Part shown: piece by piece, positions 8,119 to 16,140 of the stretch | Layout: the number at the start of each line of letters is the position of its first letter | Numbering within the stretch: the first letter of the stretch is position 1 | Assembly (NCBI RefSeq): GCF_003121925.1 | Contig: NZ_QEWR01000007.1 | Coordinates: forward strand, 1 to 37,650 | Length of the DNA: 37,650 nucleotides | Reading direction: 5' to 3' | Source: Ignatzschineria indica | Lineage (GTDB): Bacteria > Pseudomonadota > Gammaproteobacteria > Cardiobacteriales > Wohlfahrtiimonadaceae | Notes under the pieces: generated by a model | Told to the model about the DNA's origin: nothing | Seen by the model: only the letters and a program-made list of their open reading frames with translations | Database searches by the model: none | Program-made: the position numbers and the translations under genes

Positions 8119-9330
8119 ATGGAGAGAGTGGTTATTATTGGGGGTGGACAGGCATCTGCTTGGGCTGCTTATACCTTAAGAGAAGAGGGCTTTGAGGGTG
8201 AGATTGCCGTGATTTCAGATGAATCACAACTCTTTTATGAAAGACCACCATTATCGAAGCAGGTATTGCTTGGAGAGATGGATCATCAAAATCTCCATTT
8301 CTTCCCACCAGAGAAGATTGCGGCGCTCAATTTGATACTCTACGGACCCCTCTCTGCTACCAAAATCGATCGTGATAAAAAGGTGGTCACACTCTCAGAT
8401 GGTTCATCGCTTCTTTACGATAAGCTTCTGATTGCGACCGGCAGTCAAGCACGAGTTCCTGTTGATGCCTGGCGATCTCTACCTAATCTCTTCACACTGC
8501 GCACAGTTGAGGATAGTTTAGCATTGCAGCGCGCTCTCCCATCGATTAAGTCACTTGCAATTATTGGTGGCGGTTGGATCGGTTTAGAGATTGCAGCCTC
8601 ATTACGGCAGCAGGGGTGTGCTGTCACACTATTGGAGTTAGGTGAGCGTCTCTGTGCTAGAAGTGTCTCTGTCGAGGTCTCTGATTTTATTGAGTCGCTT
8701 CATCAAGAAGAGGGTATTGAACTCTGTTTTGAGTGTGGGACCCTCGATATTGTGGAAGAGAATGGGGCGTTAACGATTATTCAAAATGGGAGAAAATGGC
8801 GCAGCTTTGATGCAGTCGTTGTTGGAGCAGGGGCGCATATCAATAAAGAGCTCGCTGTTGAGGCAGGATTAGATGTGCGTGACGGTATTGTTGTAGATCA
8901 TTATTGCCAGACATCTGACCCCCATATTTATGCCGCAGGAGATGTCGCTATTCACCCAGATTTAGGTTTCTCTGTTCAATCTTGGGCAAATGCACAGCAT
9001 CAAGGGGTAATTGCCGCAAAAGCGATGTTAGGGGCAGAGAAGGCGACACCTTACCGTGAAACGCCTTGGCTCTGGTCAGATCAATATGATTGCAATATTC
9101 AGATTTTAGGGACGCCGGTCGGACTTGATCGTACTGAGGTAGTGATCCGTGATAGCGCGCCACGTCAAAAGAGCTTCTTCTACCTTACGCCTGAGGGAAA
9201 ATTGCAATATTTAGTTTCGATTAATGATGCCCGAGTTGTACAGATTGCAAAGCGATGGATCAAGGCTGATAGAACTTTAGAAGCGGTAGAGATTGGTGAT
9301 CCTGCTTTTAATGTGATGAAGCTCCGTTAA
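8119..9330 (+). CDS. FAD-dependent ferredoxin reductase of the ring hydroxylase
   Basis: The 403-residue flavoprotein moves electrons from NAD(P)H to the Rieske ferredoxin. The N-terminal FAD site is V-V-I-I-G-G-G-Q-A-S. A second Rossmann motif, A-I-I-G-G-G-W-I-G-L-E (near 147-157), binds the nicotinamide cofactor. The segment Y-A-A-G-D-V near residue 275 contacts FAD. The C-terminal reductase domain with W-x-W-S-D-Q-Y is typical of BphA4/HcaD-type proteins. Length is normal for the family. Its ATG follows GAGGGAG with good spacing. Together with the proteins from 4229 and 5189 it completes a three-component oxygenase system. Confidence 0.92.
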   Translation: MERVVIIGGGQASAWAAYTLREEGFEGEIAVISDESQLFYERPPLSKQVLLGEMDHQNLHFFPPEKIAALNLILYGPLSATKIDRDKKVVTLSDGSSLLYDKLLIATGSQARVPVDAWRSLPNLFTLRTVEDSLALQRALPSIKSLAIIGGGWIGLEIAASLRQQGCAVTLLELGERLCARSVSVEVSDFIESLHQEEGIELCFECGTLDIVEENGALTIIQNGRKWRSFDAVVVGAGAHINKELAVEAGLDVRDGIVVDHYCQTSDPHIYAAGDVAIHPDLGFSVQSWANAQHQGVIAAKAMLGAEKATPYRETPWLWSDQYDCNIQILGTPVGLDRTEVVIRDSAPRQKSFFYLTPEGKLQYLVSINDARVVQIAKRWIKADRTLEAVEIGDPAFNVMKLR

Positions 9331-9672
9331 TTGATGAAGCTAAATTCGATAGGGGCTTCGATAGGGGCGATTTATCAGAATGGGTTGATCAGAATGAATT
9401 GGTAGAAGCTCAAGCATGCAAGCGAGAAGGCTATCGCTCTAAAGTAGGAGTGCAGAGAAACAGGCGAGAAACAGGCGAGAAATAGGGGAGAGAGGGTCTC
9501 CATAAGATAGAAGTCAGTGTCGAAATAGAATAGAAAAAGCAATAGAAAAAACAATAGAGAATCAGAATAAAAATAGCAAAAAAGAGCAACCACCGAAGCG
9601 TAATAAGTCGACAGTGTAAAAGATCGACTCTCATCAAGAGTACGCATTGAGATATCTACTAGGAGGAAATTT
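9331..9672. other. Repeat-rich spacer before the transporter gene
   Basis: No gene is supported here. The spacer contains several generations of short imperfect direct repeats: GATAGGGGC twice near 9347-9368, TGATCAGAATG-type units near 9378-9398, AAACAGGCGAG twice near 9458-9480, and AATAGAAAAA-type units near 9530-9560. The 138-codon minus-strand frame across it is an artefact of this low complexity. The Shine-Dalgarno AGGAGG of the transporter lies at 9661-9666. No convincing promoter or terminator was seen. Confidence 0.6.
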
Positions 9673-10902
9673 ATGAAAGAAGCGCTAGCTGAAAGGCTAC
9701 CTTTTGTGCCCAAAAATTTAATAGTGCATTGGACGCCGGCAACAGTCTTAATGATCTGCGTTGTCTTAGCCTTTTTTGACAAGATAAGCATTGCTGTACT
9801 CTTTTCTGATCCCGCTTTTCAAGAGACGATGGGTGTTGTTGAAGATAAGAGCAGGCTCGGTTGGTTGATGACAAGCTTCCTTCTCTCTTATGGTTTCTCC
9901 TCCGTATTTTTAAGTTTTTTAGGAGATCTATTTAGCCCTAAAAAATTAATTTTCTGGTCTGTTTTGAGCTGGGGCATCTTGATGCTCATTATGGGATTTA
10001 CAACGACTTATGAAGGGATGCTGATCAATCGGATCTTATTAGGGATTGCAGAAGGACCTCTCTTTGCACTCTGCTATAGCATCGTAAAGCTCTGTTATAG
10101 CGATAAAGAGCAGGCGCGTGCCTCTACAATGTTTATTTTAGGTACCCCTATTGGTGCGGCGTTAGGATTTCCGATTACCGCATATGTTTTAGGTAATTAC
10201 GATTGGCATACCACCTTCTATGTGATGGGCGCATTAACCTTAATTGCAACAATCTTAGTCTATTATGGTTTACGTAATGTGGAAGTATCGGGACGGAAGC
10301 GAGTCGTTAAGAGCTCACATGGTGTTAATCTTAAGCGATTGATGAGTAATGGTCCTTTTTGGTTAGTCTGTTTTTTTAATATCGCTTTGATGACCTATCT
10401 CTGGGGCCTCAATAGTTGGATTCCTACCTATCTCATGGAAGAGAAAGGATTCAATCTTAAAGAATTTGGCGCACTATCGATGATCCCTTTTATTGGGATG
10501 TTGATTGGAGAGATCGGAGGGGCGCTCTACTCAGATCGCTTTTCGATTCGTCGCGCACCGCAAGTCTTTATAGGGTTATTAGGTGCCGGGATAGCGATGT
10601 ACCTAATGGTGATCGTTGAGAGCAATATACTCGTGATTACGATGATGACCATTAGCTCTTTAATGTGGGGAGTTTCTGTATCGGCCGTCTTTGCGCTTCT
10701 CTCAAATGTGAGTGATCGTGATGTAGCGACGACTGCAGGTGGGATTTTTAATGGTCTTGCTAACTTTACAAGCGCTATTGTACCGGTCTTAATCGCATAT
10801 ATCGTTGCCTTTTCTGGCAACTTTAATACCGGAATTATCTTTCTTGCGGGTGTTGCCGTTGCAGGATCGATCATTCTTGTCCCCTTATTGAGACGTTATT
10901 AG
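9673..10902 (+). CDS. MFS transporter, anion:cation symporter-like, probable aromatic acid importer
   Basis: The protein has 409 residues with about twelve hydrophobic segments, typical of the major facilitator superfamily. After the second helix there is G-D-L-F-S-P-K-K, a variant of the conserved G-x-L-x-D/S-R-x-G-R/K-K loop. The helix 4 region has the R-I-L-L-G-I-A-E-G-P pattern common in the ACS (phthalate/aromatic acid symporter) branch. In this locus the best guess is import of the aromatic substrate, but the sequence does not tell which one. AGGAGG six bases before the ATG supports the start. A 140-base spacer separates it from the cupin gene. Confidence 0.87.
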   Translation: MKEALAERLPFVPKNLIVHWTPATVLMICVVLAFFDKISIAVLFSDPAFQETMGVVEDKSRLGWLMTSFLLSYGFSSVFLSFLGDLFSPKKLIFWSVLSWGILMLIMGFTTTYEGMLINRILLGIAEGPLFALCYSIVKLCYSDKEQARASTMFILGTPIGAALGFPITAYVLGNYDWHTTFYVMGALTLIATILVYYGLRNVEVSGRKRVVKSSHGVNLKRLMSNGPFWLVCFFNIALMTYLWGLNSWIPTYLMEEKGFNLKEFGALSMIPFIGMLIGEIGGALYSDRFSIRRAPQVFIGLLGAGIAMYLMVIVESNILVITMMTISSLMWGVSVSAVFALLSNVSDRDVATTAGGIFNGLANFTSAIVPVLIAYIVAFSGNFNTGIIFLAGVAVAGSIILVPLLRRY

Positions 10903-11043
10903 GGGCATTTTTAGAGCCGTAGCTTCCTATCGATCGCAATAGAGCGGAAATATTATTAAAGAAGTAACTGTAACAAAAAATACTTTATTGAGAACCCAAA
11001 GGGGATCTTATCCATAGAGATTTATTCACAAAGGAGAATAGAG

Positions 11044-11565
11044 ATGTCTAGAGAATTTGAAACTTGGAATCGTCCAGAAGGTAAAAGTTTAGAAGAGTGG
11101 ATGAATACACGAATCGCACGATTAGAAGATCGTAAGTATGATTTTGATGCACTCAAATTTCAAGCTGATTATGACCCTAAATATCGACGTGCGCAGATGC
11201 GTTATATGGGGACAGGCGCAACAGGCGTTGCATCAGATAGTAATACCGTTCCGGCAGAGAACTTTACATTTTCAACGATGGTATTACCGGCACAGTGTGA
11301 AGGGCCACTCCATCTTCATGATGATGTTGAAGAGGTCTTTTTCCTACTAAGAGGTTCTATCGAACTCTTTTTAGAAGATAAAGGGGAGAAATATTCAGTC
11401 ATTCTTAAAGAGCGTGACCTGATCTCTATTCCTCCAGGAATTTATCGTGGGCTTTATAACTATACGCAAGAAGATGCCTTAATGTGTGTCATGTTGGGGA
11501 CTTCAAAACCGCAGATCCCAACCTATCCTGAAGATCATCCGCTCTCTAAAGTTAAACGTAATTAA
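11044..11565 (+). CDS. Cupin-domain protein
   Basis: The protein has 173 residues with one cupin barrel (about 72-155). Motif 1 is complete: H90-L-H92 followed by E97 and, after six residues, G104. Motif 2 is P-P-G-I-Y-R135, where the usual metal-binding His is replaced by Arg, so the metal site may have only three protein ligands, or the protein may have a binding or regulatory role rather than dioxygenase activity. The first 50 residues are charged and helical. A role in the pathway, for example as an isomerase, decarboxylase or dioxygenase, is inferred from location only. AAGGAG lies seven bases before the start. The 11566-11800 spacer after it has GTAATTAA-type repeats. Confidence 0.85.
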   Translation: MSREFETWNRPEGKSLEEWMNTRIARLEDRKYDFDALKFQADYDPKYRRAQMRYMGTGATGVASDSNTVPAENFTFSTMVLPAQCEGPLHLHDDVEEVFFLLRGSIELFLEDKGEKYSVILKERDLISIPPGIYRGLYNYTQEDALMCVMLGTSKPQIPTYPEDHPLSKVKRN

Positions 11566-11800
11566 GCGGAATTAAGTGTAATTAAACGTGATTAGAGATA
11601 GATAGGTTATTCAAGATCATGAGACTTTGTACGTAGTACTAGTAACAAAAGAGATAAGAAGAAGGGATAACAAGAGGAGCTTAAATCGAATCCTAGAGGG
11701 ATCGGTTTCTTAATCTGAGATGTACCGAGGATCTGTTAAAGATTTTAGGAGATATCGATTTAAGCCATCTTGACTGATGATTGAGAGGAGAAGAGATTTT

Positions 11801-12598
11801 ATGAACCAGGTTGAGTATCAATTCGCCCCAAAGAGCGGGATCGAGTATTTAGAGAAAAAGGGAGAAGGAACACCTTTTCTGTTACTCCATGGGATTAGCT
11901 CTGGCGCATACTCATGGATTAAACAGTTACAGGATCGTGAAATATCTGCTCATCTTATCGCATGGAATGCGCCCGGATATGGGAAGAGTGAGAAGTTGAT
12001 GACAGACACCCCTTTGGCTTTAGATTATGCCGATCGCCTTTTTGCATTGATCAATGAGTTGGGTTTGGAGCGCATCATATTAGTGGGGCACTCTCTTGGG
12101 GCGATGATGGCCACTGCTTTTGCTGCAAAATATCCACAATATTTAGAGCGAGTCCAACTGATTGCGCCGGCACAAGGATATGCTAAAGAAGAGGAATCTG
12201 TTAAGGCGGAAGTCTATCAGCGTCGGCCAAAATTATTAGCTCGATTAGGGAAGTTAGGGATGGCTGAGGAGCGAGGTCCTTATCTACTTGGGAATCCTTC
12301 TGCAGAGAATATGGACATCGTTCGTGAAGTCTCTCAACGTTTAACAATGGATGGTTTTACTAATGCATCTCATCTTCTTGCTTATGATTCGATCGATCGT
12401 GCATTGTCACAAATCGATCCACAATTGGAGATCGATCTCTATTTTGGCCTAAAAGATGGCATTACGCCACCAGAAGGGATGCACGCTTTAAAAACACGAC
12501 ACTCAAGACTCAATTTAGTTGAGGTTGCTGATGCGGGGCATCTTGCTTATATCGATGCGCCACTTTTTTTTAAAGAGAGACTCTTTGGATTGATTTAA
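11801..12598 (+). CDS. Alpha/beta hydrolase, meta-cleavage product hydrolase-like
   Basis: This 265-residue alpha/beta-hydrolase has the full catalytic triad: S98 in G-H-S-L-G, D219 in F-G-L-K-D, and H247 in D-A-G-H. H30-G31 forms part of the oxyanion hole. The fold and size resemble carbon-carbon hydrolases of the MhpC/BphD type, which split the product of extradiol cleavage. An esterase or lactonase is also possible. The ATG at 11801 is preceded by GAGAGGAG. An ATG at 11777 would add eight residues but lies upstream of that site. Confidence 0.87.
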   Translation: MNQVEYQFAPKSGIEYLEKKGEGTPFLLLHGISSGAYSWIKQLQDREISAHLIAWNAPGYGKSEKLMTDTPLALDYADRLFALINELGLERIILVGHSLGAMMATAFAAKYPQYLERVQLIAPAQGYAKEEESVKAEVYQRRPKLLARLGKLGMAEERGPYLLGNPSAENMDIVREVSQRLTMDGFTNASHLLAYDSIDRALSQIDPQLEIDLYFGLKDGITPPEGMHALKTRHSRLNLVEVADAGHLAYIDAPLFFKERLFGLI

Positions 12599-12722
12599 GA
12601 GGAAAAAACGTTTACGGAGTGAGATAGGCGGATCGACCTCCTCTACTAGAGGAAGAGCGCGTTTGATATTGAGACAAGAATCATAAATGGGAAGGATTGG
12701 AAGGAAGATGAGGAGGCAGTCG

Positions 12723-13535
12723 ATGAGTTTTGGTGTGGAGAATCGGGTCGCAATTGTGACCGGTGGATCATCTGGTATTGGTTTAGAAACGGTAAAATTA
12801 CTTCTAGCAGGCGGTGCTAAAGTTGCTTGGTGTGGACGTAATCAGGCGCGTTTAGATGCCTCTTTAGAAGCGGTGAGGTTAGCATTACCTGAAATTTCGT
12901 CTAGTGATATGTTAACTATTGTCGCGGATGTGCTAGATCGTGATTCTGTGGAAGCAATGATCAACGCTGTAGTTCAACATTTTGGGGGGATCGATTTCTT
13001 AATTAATAATGCCGGGCAGGGGAAAGTCGCCTCTTTTGAAGAGACTCAAGATGAGGATTGGCTCGGAGAAGTGACTCTTAAATATTTTGGTGTCTTAAAT
13101 CCTATTAAGGCGGCATTGCCTTACTTAGAGCAATCAGATATGGCCTCGATTACCAATGTGAACTCGCTATTAGCCCTAAAGCCGGAGCGGCATATGATTG
13201 CAACATCGGCAGCAAGAGCGGGCTTACTCAATTTGAGTAAGACATTGTCGCAGGAATTTGCTCAGAAAGGGGTTAATGGGATTCGGGTCAATTCGATCTT
13301 AATCGGTATGGTGGAGTCGGGGCAGTGGCGTCGTCGATATGAGGAGCGTTCAGATCGTTCTAAGAGTTGGGATGAGTGGATTGCCGGCATTGCTCAGGAG
13401 CGAGGAATCCCCATGGGGCGATTAGGTAAGGCTGAAGAGGCGGCACGAGCGTTACTCTTTTTAGCATCACCGATGTCTTCCTATACAACGGGGTCAGTTG
13501 TTGATGTCTCAGGTGGCTTCAGTCGAGAGATTTGA
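12723..13535 (+). CDS. SDR-family protein lacking the catalytic Tyr and Lys
   Basis: The protein has 270 residues. Cofactor binding looks intact: T13-G-G-S-S-G-I-G20 and N95-N-A-G98. The active site is unusual. S148 is present, but thirteen residues later, where Tyr is expected, is T161, and the Lys position is R165, so YxxxK has become T-S-A-A-R. It may bind NAD(P)(H) without classical SDR catalysis, or use a different mechanism. I recall SDR proteins with a T-S-A-A-R-A-G block in other bacteria, so this is probably a subfamily trait rather than a damaged gene. The start at 12723 follows AGGAGG by six bases. Upstream ATGs at 12687 and 12708 lack such a site. Confidence 0.87.
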   Translation: MSFGVENRVAIVTGGSSGIGLETVKLLLAGGAKVAWCGRNQARLDASLEAVRLALPEISSSDMLTIVADVLDRDSVEAMINAVVQHFGGIDFLINNAGQGKVASFEETQDEDWLGEVTLKYFGVLNPIKAALPYLEQSDMASITNVNSLLALKPERHMIATSAARAGLLNLSKTLSQEFAQKGVNGIRVNSILIGMVESGQWRRRYEERSDRSKSWDEWIAGIAQERGIPMGRLGKAEEAARALLFLASPMSSYTTGSVVDVSGGFSREI

Positions 13536-13663
13536 TCCAATTGCTCCATAAAATAATCAATAAGTAGTATCGGTAGAAGCGCAATAGAGAGCAATTGATA
13601 TATAGAGAACAATCGATAGAGAACAATCGAATATAGAGCGAGCAGGAAAAGATGGGGGAGAGA

Positions 13664-14455
13664 ATGAAGAAAATTGTAATGATTGGTTATGGGGCGATGG
13701 CACAAGCTGTGATGCCACTTCTACCCGAAGATGTCAATGTGGGGTGGTTGGTGGTGATGCCGCAAGATGTCGCTAAGACTCAAGCTATTGTGGGCGATGA
13801 GATTAAAGTCATTAGTCGCATTTCAGAGATAGATGGTCAGCCAGATTGTGCCGTTGAGATGGCCGGACAGTTAGGATTGCAAGCACATCTCTTTGATTTG
13901 ATCAGAGCGGGAATCGATGTTGGGGTGATTTCAGTAGGGACCTTTGCCGATTCAGTATTTCAGAAGCAGGTTGAGCAGGCAGCGAAAGAGCATCAGGTGA
14001 AGATTTCGATCTTATCGGGAGCGATTGCCGGCATCGATGGTTTAGCCTCGGCTAAATTAGCAGGATTAGATTCTGTTCTCTATCAAGGGAGAAAGAATCC
14101 CCGTAGTTGGAAGGGAAGTTATGCAGAAGAGCTTGTGGATCTCGATCAGTTAGAGAATGCGACCACTTTCTTTAAAGGAAGTGCGAGAGAAGCGGCTCAA
14201 CGTTTTCCTGCTAATGCCAATGTGGCGGCTACTTTAGCGCTCGCCGGGATCGGGATGGATGATACTGAAGTTGAGCTGATTGCAGATCCAAAGATGGAAC
14301 GAAATCAACATAAAATTATTGCACAAGGTAAGTTTGGTGCTATGGAGATTGTGATGATGGGAGTTCCTTTAGAGAGTAACCCTAAGACTTCAATGCTCGC
14401 TGCATTAAGTGTTGCACGTTTCTGTCGTCAGCTTGACGATGCGCTACTCATTTAG
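13664..14455 (+). CDS. Aspartate dehydrogenase-like (NadX-family) oxidoreductase
   Basis: The 263-residue protein has an N-terminal Rossmann domain (I-G-Y-G-A-M-A near residue 7) and a C-terminal domain with blocks typical of L-aspartate dehydrogenase-like proteins: G-A-I-A-G-I-D-G, R-K-N-P-R-S-W-K-G, F-P-A-N-A-N-V-A-A-T and N-P-K-T-S-M. Aspartate dehydrogenase oxidises L-aspartate to iminoaspartate, which can feed NAD synthesis. Here no other NAD genes are adjacent and the gene sits inside a catabolic operon, so it may act on an amino or imino acid released from the aromatic substrate (inference). The ATG at 13664 has GGGGGAG close upstream. An alternative ATG at 13652, after AGGAAAAG, would add four residues. 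Confidence 0.83.
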   Translation: MKKIVMIGYGAMAQAVMPLLPEDVNVGWLVVMPQDVAKTQAIVGDEIKVISRISEIDGQPDCAVEMAGQLGLQAHLFDLIRAGIDVGVISVGTFADSVFQKQVEQAAKEHQVKISILSGAIAGIDGLASAKLAGLDSVLYQGRKNPRSWKGSYAEELVDLDQLENATTFFKGSAREAAQRFPANANVAATLALAGIGMDDTEVELIADPKMERNQHKIIAQGKFGAMEIVMMGVPLESNPKTSMLAALSVARFCRQLDDALLI

Positions 14456-14501
14456 GTGGCTCATATTAGAACTATTTACTGGGGGATAAGGAGTATATAT
14501 T

Positions 14502-15974
14502 GTGAATAATGTGAAAAAAATATTTTTAGCAGGTGAATGGAGATTAGGTCGTGGAGAGCCCTCAAAAAGCTTCTTCCCCGCAGATATGAGTCTTAATGCA
14601 GAATTTTCCACAGCTTCTTTAGAGGATGTGGAAGAGGCGATTGTTGCAGCAGATAGAGCATGGAGAGAGCCCTCATGGCGAGATCTACTGCCGACAGAGA
14701 GAGCGCGCATTCTCTTTAAATTTGCAGATATTTTAGAGCGAGATCGAGATGAACTCGCTCAGCTTCAAACTCGGGATAATGGCAAACCTCTCTATGAAAC
14801 ACGTGGATTGGTTGCAAGTGCTATTGCCACGACGCGTTATGTCGCCTCCACATTAGAGACGATGGATAATGAATTAACTAATCAGCGTATGCATGATGCT
14901 ATTACGCTTAGCCTCTATGAGCCATTGGGCGTTATTGCGGCAATTACTCCTTGGAACTCGCCTATTGCCTCAGAAGTACAGAAGTTGATTCCGGCATTAG
15001 CGGGGGGCAATGCGGTCATCTTAAAGCCTGCGGAAGCTACATCGTTGATTGCACTAGAATTAGCTAAACGATTTGAAGAAGCAGGGTTGCCCAAAGGGAT
15101 CTTAAGTGTTCTGCCGGGGCGTGGTTCGGTGGTGGGAAATGCCATTGTGAATCATCCATTAGTGAAGAAGATCTCATTTACCGGAGGCACCAATACTGGA
15201 AGAGCGTTAGCTCATGTTGCTGCTGAGCGCCTGATTACCACCTCATTAGAGCTTGGAGGGAAATCACCTACAATCGTCTTAGAGGATGCCAATTTAGAGT
15301 TAGCCGTCAATGGTGTTATTTATGGCATCTTTAGCTCAGCCGGACAAGCCTGTATCGCCGGCTCACGCCTCTTTGTGCATCGTTCGCTCTATGAGCCTTT
15401 TTTAGCAAAACTCATTGAAAAGAGTGCCGCTCTGCGTGTTGGGCACCCAGAAGATCCCACAACACAGGTGGGACCAGTGATTAGCGAGCAACATTTAGAG
15501 AGTATCGACCGTTATGTCCAGCAGGCGGTTGCGGAAGGGGGCAAGATCGAGATAGGTGGAAAACGTCTATTAGAAGGGGCGTTAGCAGAGGGAAGTTATT
15601 ATGCACCGACGATTATTACCGGCTTAAAAAATAGTGATTCCGTCTGTCAAGAGGAGATCTTTGGCCCTGTATTGGTGGTGCTTCCTTTTGATGATGAAGC
15701 GGCACTGATTACCGAAGCTAATGACTCCGTTTATGGGCTATCTGCCGGTATCTGGACAGAAAATTATCGCCGCGCATGGCAATTAGCACGAATTTTAGAA
15801 GCGGGAACCGTTTGGATCAATACCTATAAAAAATTCTCTATCTCAACACCTTTTGGGGGTTATAAAGAGAGCGGTATTGGGCGAGAGAAGGGACGTTTAG
15901 GGATTCTCTCTTATATGCAACAAAAGAGTATCTTCTTAAGCTTAGATGAGACACCTAATCCTTGGTGTGAGTAA
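14502..15974 (+). CDS. NAD(P)-dependent aldehyde dehydrogenase
   Basis: The 490-residue protein is a full-length aldehyde dehydrogenase. Conserved parts are the P-W-N-S-P segment near 148-152, the cofactor-binding F-T-G-G-T near 228, the catalytic Glu in L-E-L-G-G-K near 252, and the catalytic Cys in G-Q-A-C-I-A-G near 286. It would oxidise an aldehyde to a carboxylic acid. In a meta-cleavage setting this could be a semialdehyde made by ring cleavage or an aldehyde from the ThDP enzyme encoded next. The start is GTG at 14502, with AAGGAG eight bases upstream. It begins 46 bases after the NadX-like gene. Confidence 0.93.
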   Translation: MNNVKKIFLAGEWRLGRGEPSKSFFPADMSLNAEFSTASLEDVEEAIVAADRAWREPSWRDLLPTERARILFKFADILERDRDELAQLQTRDNGKPLYETRGLVASAIATTRYVASTLETMDNELTNQRMHDAITLSLYEPLGVIAAITPWNSPIASEVQKLIPALAGGNAVILKPAEATSLIALELAKRFEEAGLPKGILSVLPGRGSVVGNAIVNHPLVKKISFTGGTNTGRALAHVAAERLITTSLELGGKSPTIVLEDANLELAVNGVIYGIFSSAGQACIAGSRLFVHRSLYEPFLAKLIEKSAALRVGHPEDPTTQVGPVISEQHLESIDRYVQQAVAEGGKIEIGGKRLLEGALAEGSYYAPTIITGLKNSDSVCQEEIFGPVLVVLPFDDEAALITEANDSVYGLSAGIWTENYRRAWQLARILEAGTVWINTYKKFSISTPFGGYKESGIGREKGRLGILSYMQQKSIFLSLDETPNPWCE

Positions 15975-16019
15975 TCTTTTCATCTTAGAAGTAGAGAAGA
16001 TCTATTTAGAGAGACGGTC

Positions 16020-16103
16020 GATAAGAACCTCGATGAGAAGATTGATAAGAAGATTGATAAGAAGATTGATAAGAAGATTGATAAGAAGATTGATAAGAAG
16101 ATT
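16020..16103 (+). repeat. 12-bp tandem repeat in the leader of the ThDP-enzyme gene
   Basis: GATAAGAAGATT is repeated five times perfectly (16044-16103), preceded by one copy with a single change (16032-16043) and a more diverged copy (16020-16031). The array ends 37 bases before the ATG at 16141 and just before the Shine-Dalgarno AGGAG. The repetitive minus-strand frames across it, which read as runs of Ile, Asn, Leu and Ser, are artefacts. Confidence 0.95.
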
Positions 16104-16140
16104 GAGATAGACGTAGAAACAGAAAGCGTAGGAGAAAAGA

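Noticed and set aside
5189-9330. Beta subunit of the ring hydroxylase
   Set aside because: No small protein of the usual beta-subunit type was found near the alpha subunit; the system appears to be alpha-only.
9375-9874. Hydrophobic minus-strand frames of 67-138 codons
   Set aside because: They cover the low-complexity spacer and the start of the transporter gene, with biased composition and no ribosome-binding site.
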